64,000 bases of DNA, from assembly GCF_011398925.1 (NCBI RefSeq), contig NZ_AP022842.1, positions 2,344,001 through 2,408,000 of the forward strand, read 5' to 3'. The notes below the pieces were generated by a model, which was not told the origin of the DNA, did no database searches, and saw nothing but the letters and a program-made list of their open reading frames with translations. Shown here in pieces: positions 1-8,288 of the stretch. Numbering within the stretch: the stretch's first letter is position 1; each line of letters starts with the position of its first letter. This DNA is from Bacillus sp. KH172YL63. GTDB lineage: Bacteria; Bacillota; Bacilli; Bacillales; Bacillaceae_B. The translations under genes and the position numbers were made by a program.

Positions 1-96
1 CATATGGATCATCACTTCCCACTCCCTTTTTTGTCAGTTTATTCTTCATCCCACCATTGTAACATCCATTCCCATATTTTGGACCCTCTTATCAAT

Positions 97-125
97 AAAA
101 AAGACCACCTTTTAAAAGTGGTCTT
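97..125 (-). terminator. Intrinsic terminator of the yhfK-like gene
   Basis: An 8-bp stem (AAGACCAC/GTGGTCTT) is followed on the minus strand by a run of T. It sits just beyond the stop of the gene at 141-779. No gene is seen in positions 1-96. Confidence 0.75.
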
Positions 126-140
126 CTTCACAGTGTTAGA

Positions 141-779
141 TTATACGTTTAGGATGGCGTCTTGAATGTCTGCATCACCTGAAACAAGGTCAAATCCCTT
201 GTTGAAAGTTTGTTTCGCTGTAAGAGAAGCGACGATCGTTCTTGCCACATCCTCACGGGGAATTGAGCTTCTTGAGAGGTTTTCGCCTGCTGAAACCTTC
301 CCTGATCCCGGTTCATTCAATAAGCCTCCCGGACGGATGATCGTATACGTCAGGCCACTCTGTACAAGGGCACGGTCTGCAAAGTGCTTCGCCACATAAT
401 ATGGCTTGAGCGATTCATTCCAATTCTCCCTGTTGTGAGCTTGAAGGGCGCTGACCATGATGAAGCGGTCGATTCCTGCCTGCTTGGCTGCTTCCATCGT
501 TTTCACTGCGCCGTCGAGGTCGATGAGCAGGGTTTTGTCGGCACCAGTACTTCCGCCTGAACCGGCTGTGAAGATGACTGCCTCCGCATCTTTCAACCCT
601 TCCGCAATCTCATTGACCGTTCCTTCCAGGTCTACAAGAGAGGCATTCACGCCTGCTTCCTCAAATTCCCGGACTTGTTCTTCCTTTCTTACAATCGCCC
701 TTGGGGTGTGGTCCTCCTTCAGGAACCGGATGACTTGCTTCCCGATTTGTCCGTTTGCTCCAACTACGGCTACGTTCAT
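141..779 (-). CDS. yhfK: NAD(P)-binding SDR-like protein, YhfK family
   Basis: A 212-residue protein with an N-terminal Rossmann nucleotide-binding motif GANGQIG at residues 7-13. Conserved blocks such as FTAGSGGSTGADKT and MVSALQAHNRENW match what I remember of B. subtilis YhfK, an atypical short-chain dehydrogenase related to NmrA/flavin reductase-like proteins. The substrate is unknown. It is probably cytosolic. The ATG is preceded by a good GAAGGAGA site about 7 nt upstream, and a terminator follows the stop. It appears to be monocistronic. Confidence 0.85.
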   Translation of the reverse strand: MNVAVVGANGQIGKQVIRFLKEDHTPRAIVRKEEQVREFEEAGVNASLVDLEGTVNEIAEGLKDAEAVIFTAGSGGSTGADKTLLIDLDGAVKTMEAAKQAGIDRFIMVSALQAHNRENWNESLKPYYVAKHFADRALVQSGLTYTIIRPGGLLNEPGSGKVSAGENLSRSSIPREDVARTIVASLTAKQTFNKGFDLVSGDADIQDAILNV

Positions 780-848
780 CTCAACATCTCCTTCTTTGGA
801 AATTTTGACTATGAGATTATTTTTGCATGAGCCGTGGCCGTTTTCAAA

Positions 849-1409
849 TCATCTGTTTGAGGCGTGCTTTTCATTTATGATTCCGTACAAAACTAAATCT
901 TCAAATCTATCATTCTTAAATAAATGATCTTTTAAGGTGCCTTCATACTCCATCCCGCATTTTTTCATGATTGCCCCGGAAGCAGGATTCGACCCGAAAT
1001 ACCGGGCGTAAACCCGGTGATAGTCCTTCTCCTTGAAGACAAACTGGATCACGGCTTTGGCAGCCTCTGTGCCATAGCCCTTTCCCCAATATTCCTCACC
1101 AATCCAGTAGGCAATCTCTCCGTTTTTGTCCCGTGCTTTATTCGAGATCCCCACAGCGCCATACAGCTTCCCGCTTTCTTTATCAGTCACGGCGAACTCA
1201 TACATCCGGTCCTGATCAAAGTTCTCTTCATGGCCACCGATCCAGTAGCGGGCATCTTCCTCCGTATAAGGATAGGGCAAATTCAATGTACTGCGATAAA
1301 GATTATAGTTATTGCATAACCTGCTGACTTCGCAGGCATCCGACTCATTGAACATCCTCAAATATAATCTCTCCGTTATGATTGCTTTCTCACTTTTACA
1401 CTCATTCAA
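849..1409 (-). CDS. GNAT family N-acetyltransferase (RimJ/RimL-like)
   Basis: A 186-residue single GNAT domain. It starts with the typical TERLYLRMFNESD strand and carries the acetyl-CoA binding segment IGEEYWGKGYGTEAAKAVIQF (about residues 105-125, R/QxxGxG/A type), then an NPASGAIMKKCGMEYEG block typical of RimJ/RimL-like enzymes. Such proteins acetylate protein N-termini or small amines; the substrate here cannot be read. The predicted start is TTG at 1409, with a distant GGAGGGG about 12 nt upstream, so the start is uncertain. Confidence 0.85.
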   Translation of the reverse strand: MNECKSEKAIITERLYLRMFNESDACEVSRLCNNYNLYRSTLNLPYPYTEEDARYWIGGHEENFDQDRMYEFAVTDKESGKLYGAVGISNKARDKNGEIAYWIGEEYWGKGYGTEAAKAVIQFVFKEKDYHRVYARYFGSNPASGAIMKKCGMEYEGTLKDHLFKNDRFEDLVLYGIINEKHASNR

Positions 1410-1530
1410 ACGACCCCAACCCCTCCACTGTTTTTTGGAAAATAATGATAATATAAATGTATCAGGTTTTCTTACTTCAGAACATCTTTTTATGCATCAT
1501 GAAGGGTTGTTTTAAAATATGGTGGATAAA

Positions 1531-1800
1531 CTATATCAAAGAATAGCTCAATGCAAAGAAACTGATAGAAAGCAGTAATGAGGTTGCCGCCTTCTGTTTC
1601 AATAAAAGGTTTTCGATCCCGCCAAGCAAGTGCATCAGCCCGAAAGCCACCATCGCCCAGGCTATAGAACCCCCTGATCCCCACGCGATGAAAAAAAGAG
1701 CCGCTCCAACCAGCCCTAATGCGATATGTAACATTTTCATCCATTGAATTGACCGTTTATTTTCTTCCTCTTGAAAGAACAACCGGAATACCCGATTCAT
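1531..1800 (-). CDS. Small membrane protein, unknown function
   Basis: 89 residues with a charged N-terminus (FFQEEENKRSIQ) and about three hydrophobic segments (residues 24-42, 46-60 and 70-88). I do not recognise the family. A GAGGGG site precedes the ATG, and the small gene 1817-1945 ends 17 nt upstream, so it is probably the last gene of a three-gene minus-strand unit (2197, 1945, 1800). An overlapping reading frame at 1490-1744 was not called because it lacks a ribosome binding site. Confidence 0.6.
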   Translation of the reverse strand: MNRVFRLFFQEEENKRSIQWMKMLHIALGLVGAALFFIAWGSGGSIAWAMVAFGLMHLLGGIENLLLKQKAATSLLLSISFFALSYSLI

Positions 1801-1816
1801 TGTTTCAGCACCCCTC

Positions 1817-1945
1817 TTATGACTCCCTATCTTTCATTTCCTTTAAAAGTTCGACAATACGTTCATTTGTTTGATTCAATTTTCTCAACTGCAATTCCAC
1901 TGCAAATAATATAATAATGATTCCGATTCCTATGATAAAATACAA
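1817..1945 (-). CDS. 42-residue small membrane protein with TTG start
   Basis: Translation from TTG at 1945 gives a protein with a hydrophobic N-terminal helix (YFIIGIGIIIILFAVELQL) and a charged, possibly coiled-coil tail (RKLNQTNERIVELLKEMKDRES). A GGGAG site lies 8 nt before the TTG. It sits tightly between two other small membrane protein genes on the same strand (17 nt from the next). The one-helix-plus-amphipathic-tail layout is common in small membrane-anchored regulators. No function can be assigned. Confidence 0.6.
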   Translation of the reverse strand: MYFIIGIGIIIILFAVELQLRKLNQTNERIVELLKEMKDRES

Positions 1946-1978
1946 GATTGATTCTCCCTATCTATTCACTCATTTTCT

Positions 1979-2197
1979 TTACATCCATTTAAAAAGCGAT
2001 TCATACAGCTTGTCATAACCAAACGGCAAAGAAACAGCAAGTACTGCGCCGATCAAAATAGATCTCCTCACCAGCATTTTATGCTTCGCAATCGTGATTT
2101 CTTCTCGTTCCACGGCAATCCGAAACACCTTTATCAACGACCCTACCGTTTGACATATGATCATGACTGAAAAGAAACTGATGATCCATACAACCAT
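1979..2197 (-). CDS. Small two-helix membrane protein, unknown
   Basis: 72 residues starting MVVWIISFFSVM. There is one helix at residues 2-22, a basic/acidic linker (REEITIAKHKMLVRR) and a second helix at about 48-62. The start was chosen at 2197 because GGGAGGG lies 7 nt upstream; an in-frame extension to 2263 has no such site and overlaps the terminator at 2252-2280. First gene of the three-gene unit of tiny membrane proteins. Family not recognised. Confidence 0.55.
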   Translation of the reverse strand: MVVWIISFFSVMIICQTVGSLIKVFRIAVEREEITIAKHKMLVRRSILIGAVLAVSLPFGYDKLYESLFKWM

Positions 2198-2251
2198 AAT
2201 CTTCCCTCCCCGCATCCTGATTTTACCACATGAAAGACACTCCCTACATAT

Positions 2252-2280
2252 AAAAAGCGCCACAATTCATATCGTGGCGC
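2252..2280 (-). terminator. Terminator after the VOC gene
   Basis: A GCGCCAC/GTGGCGC stem with a 10-nt loop is followed on the minus strand by TTTTTATA. It ends transcription from the gene at 2293-2688. Confidence 0.75.
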
Positions 2281-2292
2281 ATTCATCACATA

Positions 2293-2688
2293 TTACTTTG
2301 CATCTTTATCAGGCTGGTGGATGCCGAAGACATTGCCTTCTGTGTCTATGTAATATCCTTGCCAAGCCATTCCCGGCAGTGCATACTTCGGCATGGCCAC
2401 CTGTCCGCCATTTTCGAGGATCTTTTTCTCTGTAAGGTCGTAATCCTCTACACCCATCGTACATGCATATCCGTTCACAGGTTGATTCGCCTGAGGAGGA
2501 GGACCCTGCCGCTGCATCAGGGCACCGTTGATTCCCATATCATTTTCATCGCCGGTTACCGCACCGAAGTATGGCATCCCCGCAAACTCACTCCAGTCAT
2601 CAAACTGCCATTGAAACACTTCACCATAAAACGCCTTTGCTCTTTCCATGTCATCTACATGGACTTCGAAATGAACCACTCTACTCAT
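2293..2688 (-). CDS. VOC family protein (glyoxalase/bleomycin resistance-like)
   Basis: 131 residues in the vicinal-oxygen-chelate fold. It opens with MSRVVHFEVHVDDMERAKAFYGEVFQW, the typical first beta-alpha unit with a metal-ligand His (H9), and ends with YIDTEGNVFGIHQPD, the usual last strand with an EGN turn. Members bind metals or small aromatics, but many are uncharacterised. A GGGG site precedes the ATG. A terminator follows. Single gene. Confidence 0.85.
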   Translation of the reverse strand: MSRVVHFEVHVDDMERAKAFYGEVFQWQFDDWSEFAGMPYFGAVTGDENDMGINGALMQRQGPPPQANQPVNGYACTMGVEDYDLTEKKILENGGQVAMPKYALPGMAWQGYYIDTEGNVFGIHQPDKDAK

Positions 2689-2782
2689 CGTATACCCCTT
2701 TAGATTTTAGATTTTTCTGAAATATCCTCGCTGTTACTTAAGCTTATCCATTTTCCTAAGGAAGTTCAATAGGTTTCCAGAT

Positions 2783-2825
2783 AAAAAAACAGCCATCGTA
2801 AGTCTTATTCCAACTTGCGATGGCT
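2783..2825 (-). terminator. Terminator after the DUF1232 gene
   Basis: AGCCATCG pairs with CGATGGCT, with further pairing inside (AGT/ACT), followed on the minus strand by a T-rich run. Confidence 0.75.
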
Positions 2826-2837
2826 TTGCTCAGTTCT

Positions 2838-3206
2838 TTATAATTTGCCGTCAACCTCAGAAGTATCTACATCTTCGCCGAACCAGTCCTGCAGTTTCGC
2901 CCTTGCCTGTGCTTTTACATCATCATCAATATACATGGCAACCTGAATCAGTGCCAGTCCAAGTGCACCAAAGTCATCGGTGAACCCGATCCCTACAGCG
3001 AAATCCGGGATGAAGTCTGTCGGCAGAATGAAGTACCCCAGCGCGCCGATAATCACCATTTTGGCTTTCTTAGGAACGTCAGGTTTTTGCAGCACAAAAT
3101 AGAGGAGCAATGCTGTGTAGACCACAGAATGGCCTGCTTTGACGCCGTATTTCTTTAGTTTCCCCCAGAATTTTTCGTCTGAGTAGTGTTTTTCTGTGTT
3201 GTTCAT
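2838..3206 (-). CDS. DUF1232 (YkvA-type) membrane protein
   Basis: 122 residues. The central segment YFILPTDFIPDFAVGIGFTDDFGALGLAL is the hallmark of DUF1232/YkvA proteins (P-x-D-x-I-P-D, then DD). A hydrophobic helix precedes it (about residues 24-45). The biochemical role of the family is unknown. A strong GAAGGAGGA site lies before the ATG at 3206. A second DUF1232 protein is encoded at 40511-40792. Monocistronic, ending at a terminator. Confidence 0.85.
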   Translation of the reverse strand: MNNTEKHYSDEKFWGKLKKYGVKAGHSVVYTALLLYFVLQKPDVPKKAKMVIIGALGYFILPTDFIPDFAVGIGFTDDFGALGLALIQVAMYIDDDVKAQARAKLQDWFGEDVDTSEVDGKL

Positions 3207-3319
3207 TTCTGCCTTTCCTCCTTCAAAAAAAGTATCTCAGCGTACTTTTCTATCTCTGACTTAATACTATTTTAAAAGTTTTATGGAAAATAGACAAATT
3301 CCTGGGTACTGAAAATACC

Positions 3320-4354
3320 TCAGCTCTTTAGCCAAGCAACTAATTCAGGAATCCTATCCGTATACCCCTTCAACTCACCTATCGTCCCAATCACTTCATC
3401 CGTCCCCAGTTTCTGTTCTGCTTCATCCGCACACTCAATCCCCAACGACCGTTTCAAGCTGTATTCCAGCCATGCTAATTTACTTTGGAATCCAAGAGAT
3501 AAGACATTTTCCCAGTCAGCATTAATTTCTCCTCGGATTCTTTTATACCCGTCAAGAAAAGCGAGGAATCTATCTTGGTCAATGTTCCCCCTGTCCGTCG
3601 CCCAGTAAACGGCTGTTTCGATTACATCAAGTGATGGATTGATCATGCCGGCTGACTCCCAATCAATGATGATGGGACTGAACTCACTTCTCCAAAGCAC
3701 ATTTTTCGGATCAAGGTCCCGGTGGCTCATAATCTGTTGCTTGGAAAGAGCCTTGGAAGCTTTGACTGCTTCATGATTCCAAAGGATTAATTCATCCATA
3801 TAATCACTGAGCAGCGAAGTCCATTCAGTCCCCTTCTCAAGTCCGATAAGGAGATATTGATGCCAATCCACGACTTCCACATGGTTAATATTTAAGTGAT
3901 GACTTTCAAAATCATTGTTATGTATGTCAGCAAGGATGCCGCCTATCATTTCCGCATGCTTAGGTGAAATTTCATTGGATGTTAAACTTTTACCGTCCAC
4001 CCAATCAAACACTTGATACATCTGTTGATCGATTTCATGGAGGGTTGAACCATCCCACTCTTTTGCCGGAAGGCTTGGAATTTTCACAGCAAGGGACTGG
4101 GCAAAACGTTCCGAACGTGTATAATTCTGCAGTGCGTCAGGCCGTGAGGTGATGTTGGGATTCAATGCTTTCACTGCGAATATGTCTGAATGGGTTTCCA
4201 CACGAAACATTTTGTGCAGCAGTCCGCCGGGGATTGGTTCTGCTTCGCTTACCATCTTTCCAAGTTGTAATGTCTTACACAGTGCGTCCAGTTTGATATT
4301 GTACTCTTTTACGCTCATTTTCTTCACTGCTTTCGTTTTTACTAATTTTACCAC
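3320..4354 (-). CDS. Aminoglycoside phosphotransferase-fold kinase (APH/choline kinase family)
   Basis: A 344-residue protein with the kinase signatures of the APH superfamily: catalytic loop HRDLDPKN at 211-218 and the metal-binding DWES at 231-234. The N-lobe (about 40-110) is less conserved. Members phosphorylate aminoglycosides, choline, homoserine, thiamine or other hydroxyl compounds. The substrate cannot be predicted and antibiotic resistance should not be assumed. The GTG at 4354 has no clear ribosome site; ATG at 4318 (MSVKEYN) is an equally good start. Confidence 0.75.
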   Translation of the reverse strand: MVKLVKTKAVKKMSVKEYNIKLDALCKTLQLGKMVSEAEPIPGGLLHKMFRVETHSDIFAVKALNPNITSRPDALQNYTRSERFAQSLAVKIPSLPAKEWDGSTLHEIDQQMYQVFDWVDGKSLTSNEISPKHAEMIGGILADIHNNDFESHHLNINHVEVVDWHQYLLIGLEKGTEWTSLLSDYMDELILWNHEAVKASKALSKQQIMSHRDLDPKNVLWRSEFSPIIIDWESAGMINPSLDVIETAVYWATDRGNIDQDRFLAFLDGYKRIRGEINADWENVLSLGFQSKLAWLEYSLKRSLGIECADEAEQKLGTDEVIGTIGELKGYTDRIPELVAWLKS

Positions 4355-4378
4355 GAAGTTATGAAGTTCTATGGAAAA

Positions 4379-4410
4379 ATAAAAAGACTCTCCTGTATGA
4401 AAGGAGAATC
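4379..4410 (-). terminator. Terminator of the 4419-5571 unit
   Basis: A GACTCTCCT/AGGAGAATC stem with one G-T pair is followed on the minus strand by TTTTTATTTTT. Confidence 0.75.
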
Positions 4411-4418
4411 TCCAGCCC

Positions 4419-4856
4419 TTATTTCACTTCCACTTTAAACATATAACTTCCGTCGCCCTTTCCCCAGTACACCATCAGGTGGTAAACATAAATCCCTTTA
4501 TGTGCGGGAGCATAGATAGCGTGGTCCTTCAGTTTCACTTTTTCTACTGAGCCGTCGTCCATCCTTGTTTCCAGCAGAACTGTGTCAGGCTCCATATCAA
4601 ATTTCACTTTCATGACTTCGCCCGGCGATACGATGATGGGCGCCGCTGTATCGGCACTCATATATTCTTTCTCAACGCATTCTACAGAAAAGAGTCCGTC
4701 CCAGCAATAGGAACCCTCTGTAACGGGGATCACCACTTCACCTGCCGTCACATGGGGTGTCGGGGGCTCGGTTCGGAACGGTTGGAGAATAAAGAGGACG
4801 ATTGCGATTAGTCCAATGATATTGAGGACGGTTAATACTTTATTCATCTTACTCAC
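4419..4856 (-). CDS. Membrane-anchored extracytoplasmic protein, unknown
   Basis: 145 residues with one N-terminal helix (residues 6-25) and an exported domain holding two Cys (C51 and C60, in SYCWDGLFSVEC) that could form a disulfide. The fold looks beta-rich and ends MVYWGKGDGSYMFKVEV. I do not recognise a named family. It overlaps the end of the YwaF-like gene by 8 nt, so the two are co-transcribed and may act together at the membrane. Confidence 0.65.
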   Translation of the reverse strand: MSKMNKVLTVLNIIGLIAIVLFILQPFRTEPPTPHVTAGEVVIPVTEGSYCWDGLFSVECVEKEYMSADTAAPIIVSPGEVMKVKFDMEPDTVLLETRMDDGSVEKVKLKDHAIYAPAHKGIYVYHLMVYWGKGDGSYMFKVEVK

Positions 4857-5571
4857 CTCTTAAACGGGTTACCCTTTCCATCTTACCGATCATCCCCATT
4901 GGAATATAGGTCACTAGAAAGACGACAAGGGCTGCAATTTCAAGATTCATATAATACGTGATGCCGGATCCGAAGAAGGACAGTATCGTTTTGGACTCGG
5001 TAGGATTTGCAAGATAGAAGAAATTTGTATGGAGGAACAGATTCAGGAAGTAGATCGGGACCGCGATCAGGTTGACCGTGAGAAAGCCGGTCCATACAGC
5101 TCTTAGAGGAACACGGTATCTTTCATAAACGATGAAATACAGGACAGACCAGGCGATCGCTGCATGATGAAGGAAGTATTTAAGAAAGCGGAAATGGGGG
5201 AATTGGTATGCCATTTCAGGTGTAACCATACTTAGGATCGGAGGAAGGAACCCGATAAAGTACAACAGATAAAAAGCCTTCCTGTTCGGTTTTAGGAACA
5301 GGTAGAGGGCAATAAAGGTGCTGATGGAACAAAGCTGCAGGGGTAAATCCCCCACCTGCCACGTGCCGGTAGCGAGAAGCCATACATGCCATGACACTTC
5401 ACTCAATGCAAGCATGGAGAAAAGAAACCACTTCAACAGGGGTTGATAGTGCTTCAACATATGTCTAAACGACACCATCCAACAAGATAGGGCGAAAAAC
5501 AGCAACATGACCGTGCTATGAGGAGCAGAAAAAATCTCAAACGTTCTCATCTCTGTGACGGAAAACATCAT
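4849..5571 (-). CDS. TIGR02206 family membrane protein (YwaF-like)
   Basis: 240 residues with about six membrane helices. The sequence opens with FEIFSAPHSTVMLLFF and holds HVWLLATGTWQVGDLPLQLCSIS, a pattern of the TIGR02206/YwaF integral membrane family. Function is unknown. It is translated from an ATG with AAAAGGGGTGG upstream and overlaps the next gene (4419-4856) by 8 nt. Confidence 0.8.
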   Translation of the reverse strand: MMFSVTEMRTFEIFSAPHSTVMLLFFALSCWMVSFRHMLKHYQPLLKWFLFSMLALSEVSWHVWLLATGTWQVGDLPLQLCSISTFIALYLFLKPNRKAFYLLYFIGFLPPILSMVTPEMAYQFPHFRFLKYFLHHAAIAWSVLYFIVYERYRVPLRAVWTGFLTVNLIAVPIYFLNLFLHTNFFYLANPTESKTILSFFGSGITYYMNLEIAALVVFLVTYIPMGMIGKMERVTRLRGE

Positions 5572-5655
5572 GCCACCCCTTTTACTCTGGAGTTGGTTAT
5601 CATGAATAGTTTATTCCGCTACCCGTGAGATAAGACTTCCTGACTGAAAATATAT

Positions 5656-5682
5656 GAGCCCCCTGAAAAACAAGGGGCCCTC
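5656..5682 (-). terminator. Likely terminator of the SDR gene
   Basis: A GC-rich stem (GGGCCCC/GGGGGCTC, imperfect) lies just downstream of the stop at 5686 on the minus strand. The T-rich tail is weak. Confidence 0.45.
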
Positions 5683-5685
5683 TCC

Positions 5686-6519
5686 TTATACAGAAAATGG
5701 CGGGATGTAGCGGCCGTCCACATCCGTAAATCCGTATTCCTTTGCCAGATCTCCGGCTTTGAACACCTGACCTGATTTCTCCATCACATCAGGATCGGTT
5801 GCTAGTGCAGTGATCCCACGCCCAATATAGTAGGGTGTTTCGGATTTACTCAATTCTTCTGTCTCCTGCCAGTGATCCTCATCAACCCCCATATGATCAA
5901 GGACCAGTTCAGTCCTCATAAATCCTGGAGATACAGCAAGAACTGCAATGCGGTCTTCTTTTAATTCTGCAGACAGCCCCTGGGCCATCCGAACGAGGGC
6001 ATTCTTTGCCAAATCATAATAGAACTGTCCTATATACTTGCCATCATCCCAGAAAGTTGTGTGTATGATCAAGGAACCGGGATTTTCACGAAGCAAAGGA
6101 ACAGCATAGTGATTTGTCGCTAGCTGTGCCCGTACACCGGCAGTGAACATCGTATCCCAGTTCTCAAGTGGCAGCTCCCAGAATTTCCCCGGATGTACAC
6201 CAATGTCATGGGCACCCCAAACGTTGTTGATCAGAATATCAAGTTTCCCCTGTTCTTCCCTGATCTGACGGATGACCGCTTCTGTTTCCCGATCGATCGT
6301 ATGGTCACAACGTATGGCAATCCCCTTGCCGCCTGCTTCGTTGATTTGAAGCGCAGTGTCATCGATTGTCCCTGGAAAATCCTTTGTTGAATCCCCTTTT
6401 ATACTCCGGCCCGTGACGTAAACCGTCGCACCTGCTTTTCCAAGTTCGATTGCAATGGCCTTTCCTGCGCCCCGGCTTGCGCCTGTTACGAGTGCTGTTT
6501 TTCCAATTAATGATGTCAT
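5686..6519 (-). CDS. Short-chain dehydrogenase/reductase (SDR)
   Basis: 277 residues. It has the classical SDR cofactor motif TGASRGAGKAIA (about residues 10-21) and an NNVWG variant of the NNAG motif. The active-site region is odd: YYDLAKNALVRMAQGL supplies the Y-x-x-x-K motif, but the usual catalytic Ser region reads IIHTTFWDDG. Substrate unknown. The start was set at 6519 because AAAGGATG lies 8 nt upstream; an open extension to 6558 lacks a site. Confidence 0.8.
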   Translation of the reverse strand: MTSLIGKTALVTGASRGAGKAIAIELGKAGATVYVTGRSIKGDSTKDFPGTIDDTALQINEAGGKGIAIRCDHTIDRETEAVIRQIREEQGKLDILINNVWGAHDIGVHPGKFWELPLENWDTMFTAGVRAQLATNHYAVPLLRENPGSLIIHTTFWDDGKYIGQFYYDLAKNALVRMAQGLSAELKEDRIAVLAVSPGFMRTELVLDHMGVDEDHWQETEELSKSETPYYIGRGITALATDPDVMEKSGQVFKAGDLAKEYGFTDVDGRYIPPFSV

Positions 6520-6574
6520 ACTCTTCATCCTTTCATTGATCAATAACATTAACTGCAATGATTGACGATCACTG

Positions 6575-7600
6575 TTAATTTATCAATTTCCCCTCTTTAC
6601 TATTAATTTCTATAGTATAAGAATCATCTTGAATCAACAAGCTTACCTTTTCTGATTTTAAGTAATCCCGTATTCTGTCTTCGAGCTGTTCAGCAAATTT
6701 TTTTGCTCCTACATCTCTACTCGAAATAGAAAGCGTCACCATAATCTTTGGTTGGGGGTATACTGTATATCCGACAGTTTGCACTTTATACTCTTTTTTA
6801 CCTATCAAATCCTGGTGCAATCCTGTCAGGACCTGTCCCCATCTTGTTTCCTGTATTTGTTTTGAAACATTCACTTTCTTTATTTTGACTGGTTTTTCTT
6901 CAAGGTGATGAGTGGTCATGATATTTGTTACGATCTCTCTAAGTTCTTTTGTTCTACTTTCCGTGTCCGGAATTTCAATCAAAATGGATTTGGGTTTTCC
7001 CCTAAAGTAGATGGCCTGAACATCAATATTAAGTTTCGCGGCTGCTTTTCTCGTTTCAGAGTCGATCAGGGAGTCATTTTCACTTCTCTTCTGGACTTCC
7101 TCGCTCTTAACCGGTGTTTTCTCAGCCCTTGCGCGGACTACTTTCCAAGTATAAGCATCGTATCCGTTTGATTGAAGAACATCCGAGACGATCGTTCCAA
7201 TCTTCTCTTCAATCAATTCAAAGTTATTTACGTGCCCTTTGATTCCAATCTGAATTTCTTTTTCTTGCGTGATGCTTATATTGAAATGATCTTGATTGAT
7301 CCCTTCTTCTATAAGTCTCTCGGAAATAGAGGCTGAAACCCCTTCATCTTTAAATAATATCTCACCGAAAAAAGGAATTTTCGAAACGACTGTCCCCATT
7401 GCCGGGGATACTGCTCCTGAGCCAAGAAAAAGTCCTACAAGTAGCACCGCAGTACTCGAAGCATATATCCATTTTCTTCTCTGCTTTTTCTTGTGTCGCA
7501 TCCCTTTCTCAATTGCCTGTTCAATTGCATGATTTAATTTATGTTCCGGAATAGAAACCTCGTCGATCTTTTGTTTTAACCGATTAGATAAATCGTTCAT
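6575..7600 (-). CDS. Anti-sigma factor-like membrane protein (DUF4179/DUF4030 type)
   Basis: 341 residues. Residues 1-45 are cytosolic and basic (RHKKKQRRKW), one helix follows at about 46-68, and then a large extracytoplasmic domain. The post-helix motif AVSPAMGTVVSKIPFFGEIL resembles DUF4179 proteins, and the C-terminal half resembles DUF4030; both are assigned from memory. It overlaps the sigma factor gene by 17 nt, the standard arrangement for an ECF sigma factor and its membrane anti-sigma. By inference it binds the sigma factor and releases it on envelope stress. Start at 7600 has GAGGTGA upstream. Confidence 0.7.
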   Translation of the reverse strand: MNDLSNRLKQKIDEVSIPEHKLNHAIEQAIEKGMRHKKKQRRKWIYASSTAVLLVGLFLGSGAVSPAMGTVVSKIPFFGEILFKDEGVSASISERLIEEGINQDHFNISITQEKEIQIGIKGHVNNFELIEEKIGTIVSDVLQSNGYDAYTWKVVRARAEKTPVKSEEVQKRSENDSLIDSETRKAAAKLNIDVQAIYFRGKPKSILIEIPDTESRTKELREIVTNIMTTHHLEEKPVKIKKVNVSKQIQETRWGQVLTGLHQDLIGKKEYKVQTVGYTVYPQPKIMVTLSISSRDVGAKKFAEQLEDRIRDYLKSEKVSLLIQDDSYTIEINSKEGKLIN

Positions 7601-8111
7601 CAGATTCACCTCTTTCAAGATCCGTTTTCAACTGTTGTATGGCTCTATGTATTCTTGTTTTAACCGTTCCCTGGGGACATTTTAATAATGCTGCTATTTC
7701 CTTGATCGGGAGGTCATGATAATACCTCAAAATGATAGCCGTTTTATAATGGGGGTCCAAACGCTCAATTGCTTCACCCAAATCTAACTCATCTTCCACT
7801 CTAATATGCTGAGAATTTGGAAAATCCCCCATGTCCTCAAAAGGGACAACCTTATTTTTCTTTTTCATATAATCCAGAGCAGAATGAATCAGGATTCTTG
7901 TTAACCAGGTTGAAAAATACCGTGGTTCCTTTAATTTTTTGATTGAGATAAAAGCCTTATAAATTGTATCTTGTACGATATCAAGCGCATCATCTTCATT
8001 TTTTACATATATATAGGCCATTCGATAGAGCTTGTTTTTTTCTTCTTCAATAAGCTCCTGGAATGCCTTGTCATCACCTTTTTTTGCTCTGCGGACCTTT
8101 TTCTCCTCCAT
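7584..8111 (-). CDS. ECF-type RNA polymerase sigma factor (SigV/SigX-like)
   Basis: 175 residues. Region 2 is at about 15-80 (AYIYVKNEDDALDIVQDTIYKAF, the -10 recognition helix), and region 4 at about 120-170 (YHDLPIKEIAALLKCPQGTVKTRIHRA, a helix-turn-helix). The size fits ECF sigma factors. The start at 8111 is preceded by GAGGTGAGG. Coupled by overlap with the anti-sigma gene. An ECF-like promoter just upstream suggests autoregulation. The exact B. subtilis counterpart is not certain. Confidence 0.85.
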   Translation of the reverse strand: MEEKKVRRAKKGDDKAFQELIEEEKNKLYRMAYIYVKNEDDALDIVQDTIYKAFISIKKLKEPRYFSTWLTRILIHSALDYMKKKNKVVPFEDMGDFPNSQHIRVEDELDLGEAIERLDPHYKTAIILRYYHDLPIKEIAALLKCPQGTVKTRIHRAIQQLKTDLERGESDERFI

Positions 8112-8138
8112 CAATGCCTCACCTCTTTTTCTACACGT

Positions 8139-8167
8139 TAGACTGAGGCAATCAGTAAAACGTTTCA
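8139..8167 (-). promoter_or_regulatory. Candidate autogenous ECF promoter
   Basis: On the minus strand TGAAAC is followed after 17 nt by AGTCTA, close to the TGAAAC-N16-CGTC consensus of Bacillus ECF sigma factors. It lies 28 nt upstream of the sigma factor start. The -10 element is imperfect. Confidence 0.45.
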
Positions 8168-8221
8168 TAAATATTGAATGTTTTCTAACTGACCTATACA
8201 AATATTGATACACACAAAACG

Positions 8222-8251
8222 AGAAGACCCGTCAATCGTGACGAGTCTTCA
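8222..8251 (-). terminator. Terminator between methyltransferase and sigma genes
   Basis: A 12-bp GAAGACCCGTCA/TGACGAGTCTTC stem with one mismatch and a 4-nt loop, followed on the minus strand by TCGTTTTG. It ends the gene at 8289-8942. Confidence 0.65.
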
Positions 8252-8288
8252 TCATTCTACTCTCAAAATAAACCTGCAGTGATGTACT

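Noticed and set aside
1490..1744. An 84-codon frame overlapping the 89-residue membrane protein
   Set aside because: Same strand but a different frame, no ribosome site, and the alternative frame has clean membrane helices.
3320..4354. Antibiotic (aminoglycoside) resistance gene
   Set aside because: Only the general kinase fold is supported; no feature points to aminoglycosides as substrate.
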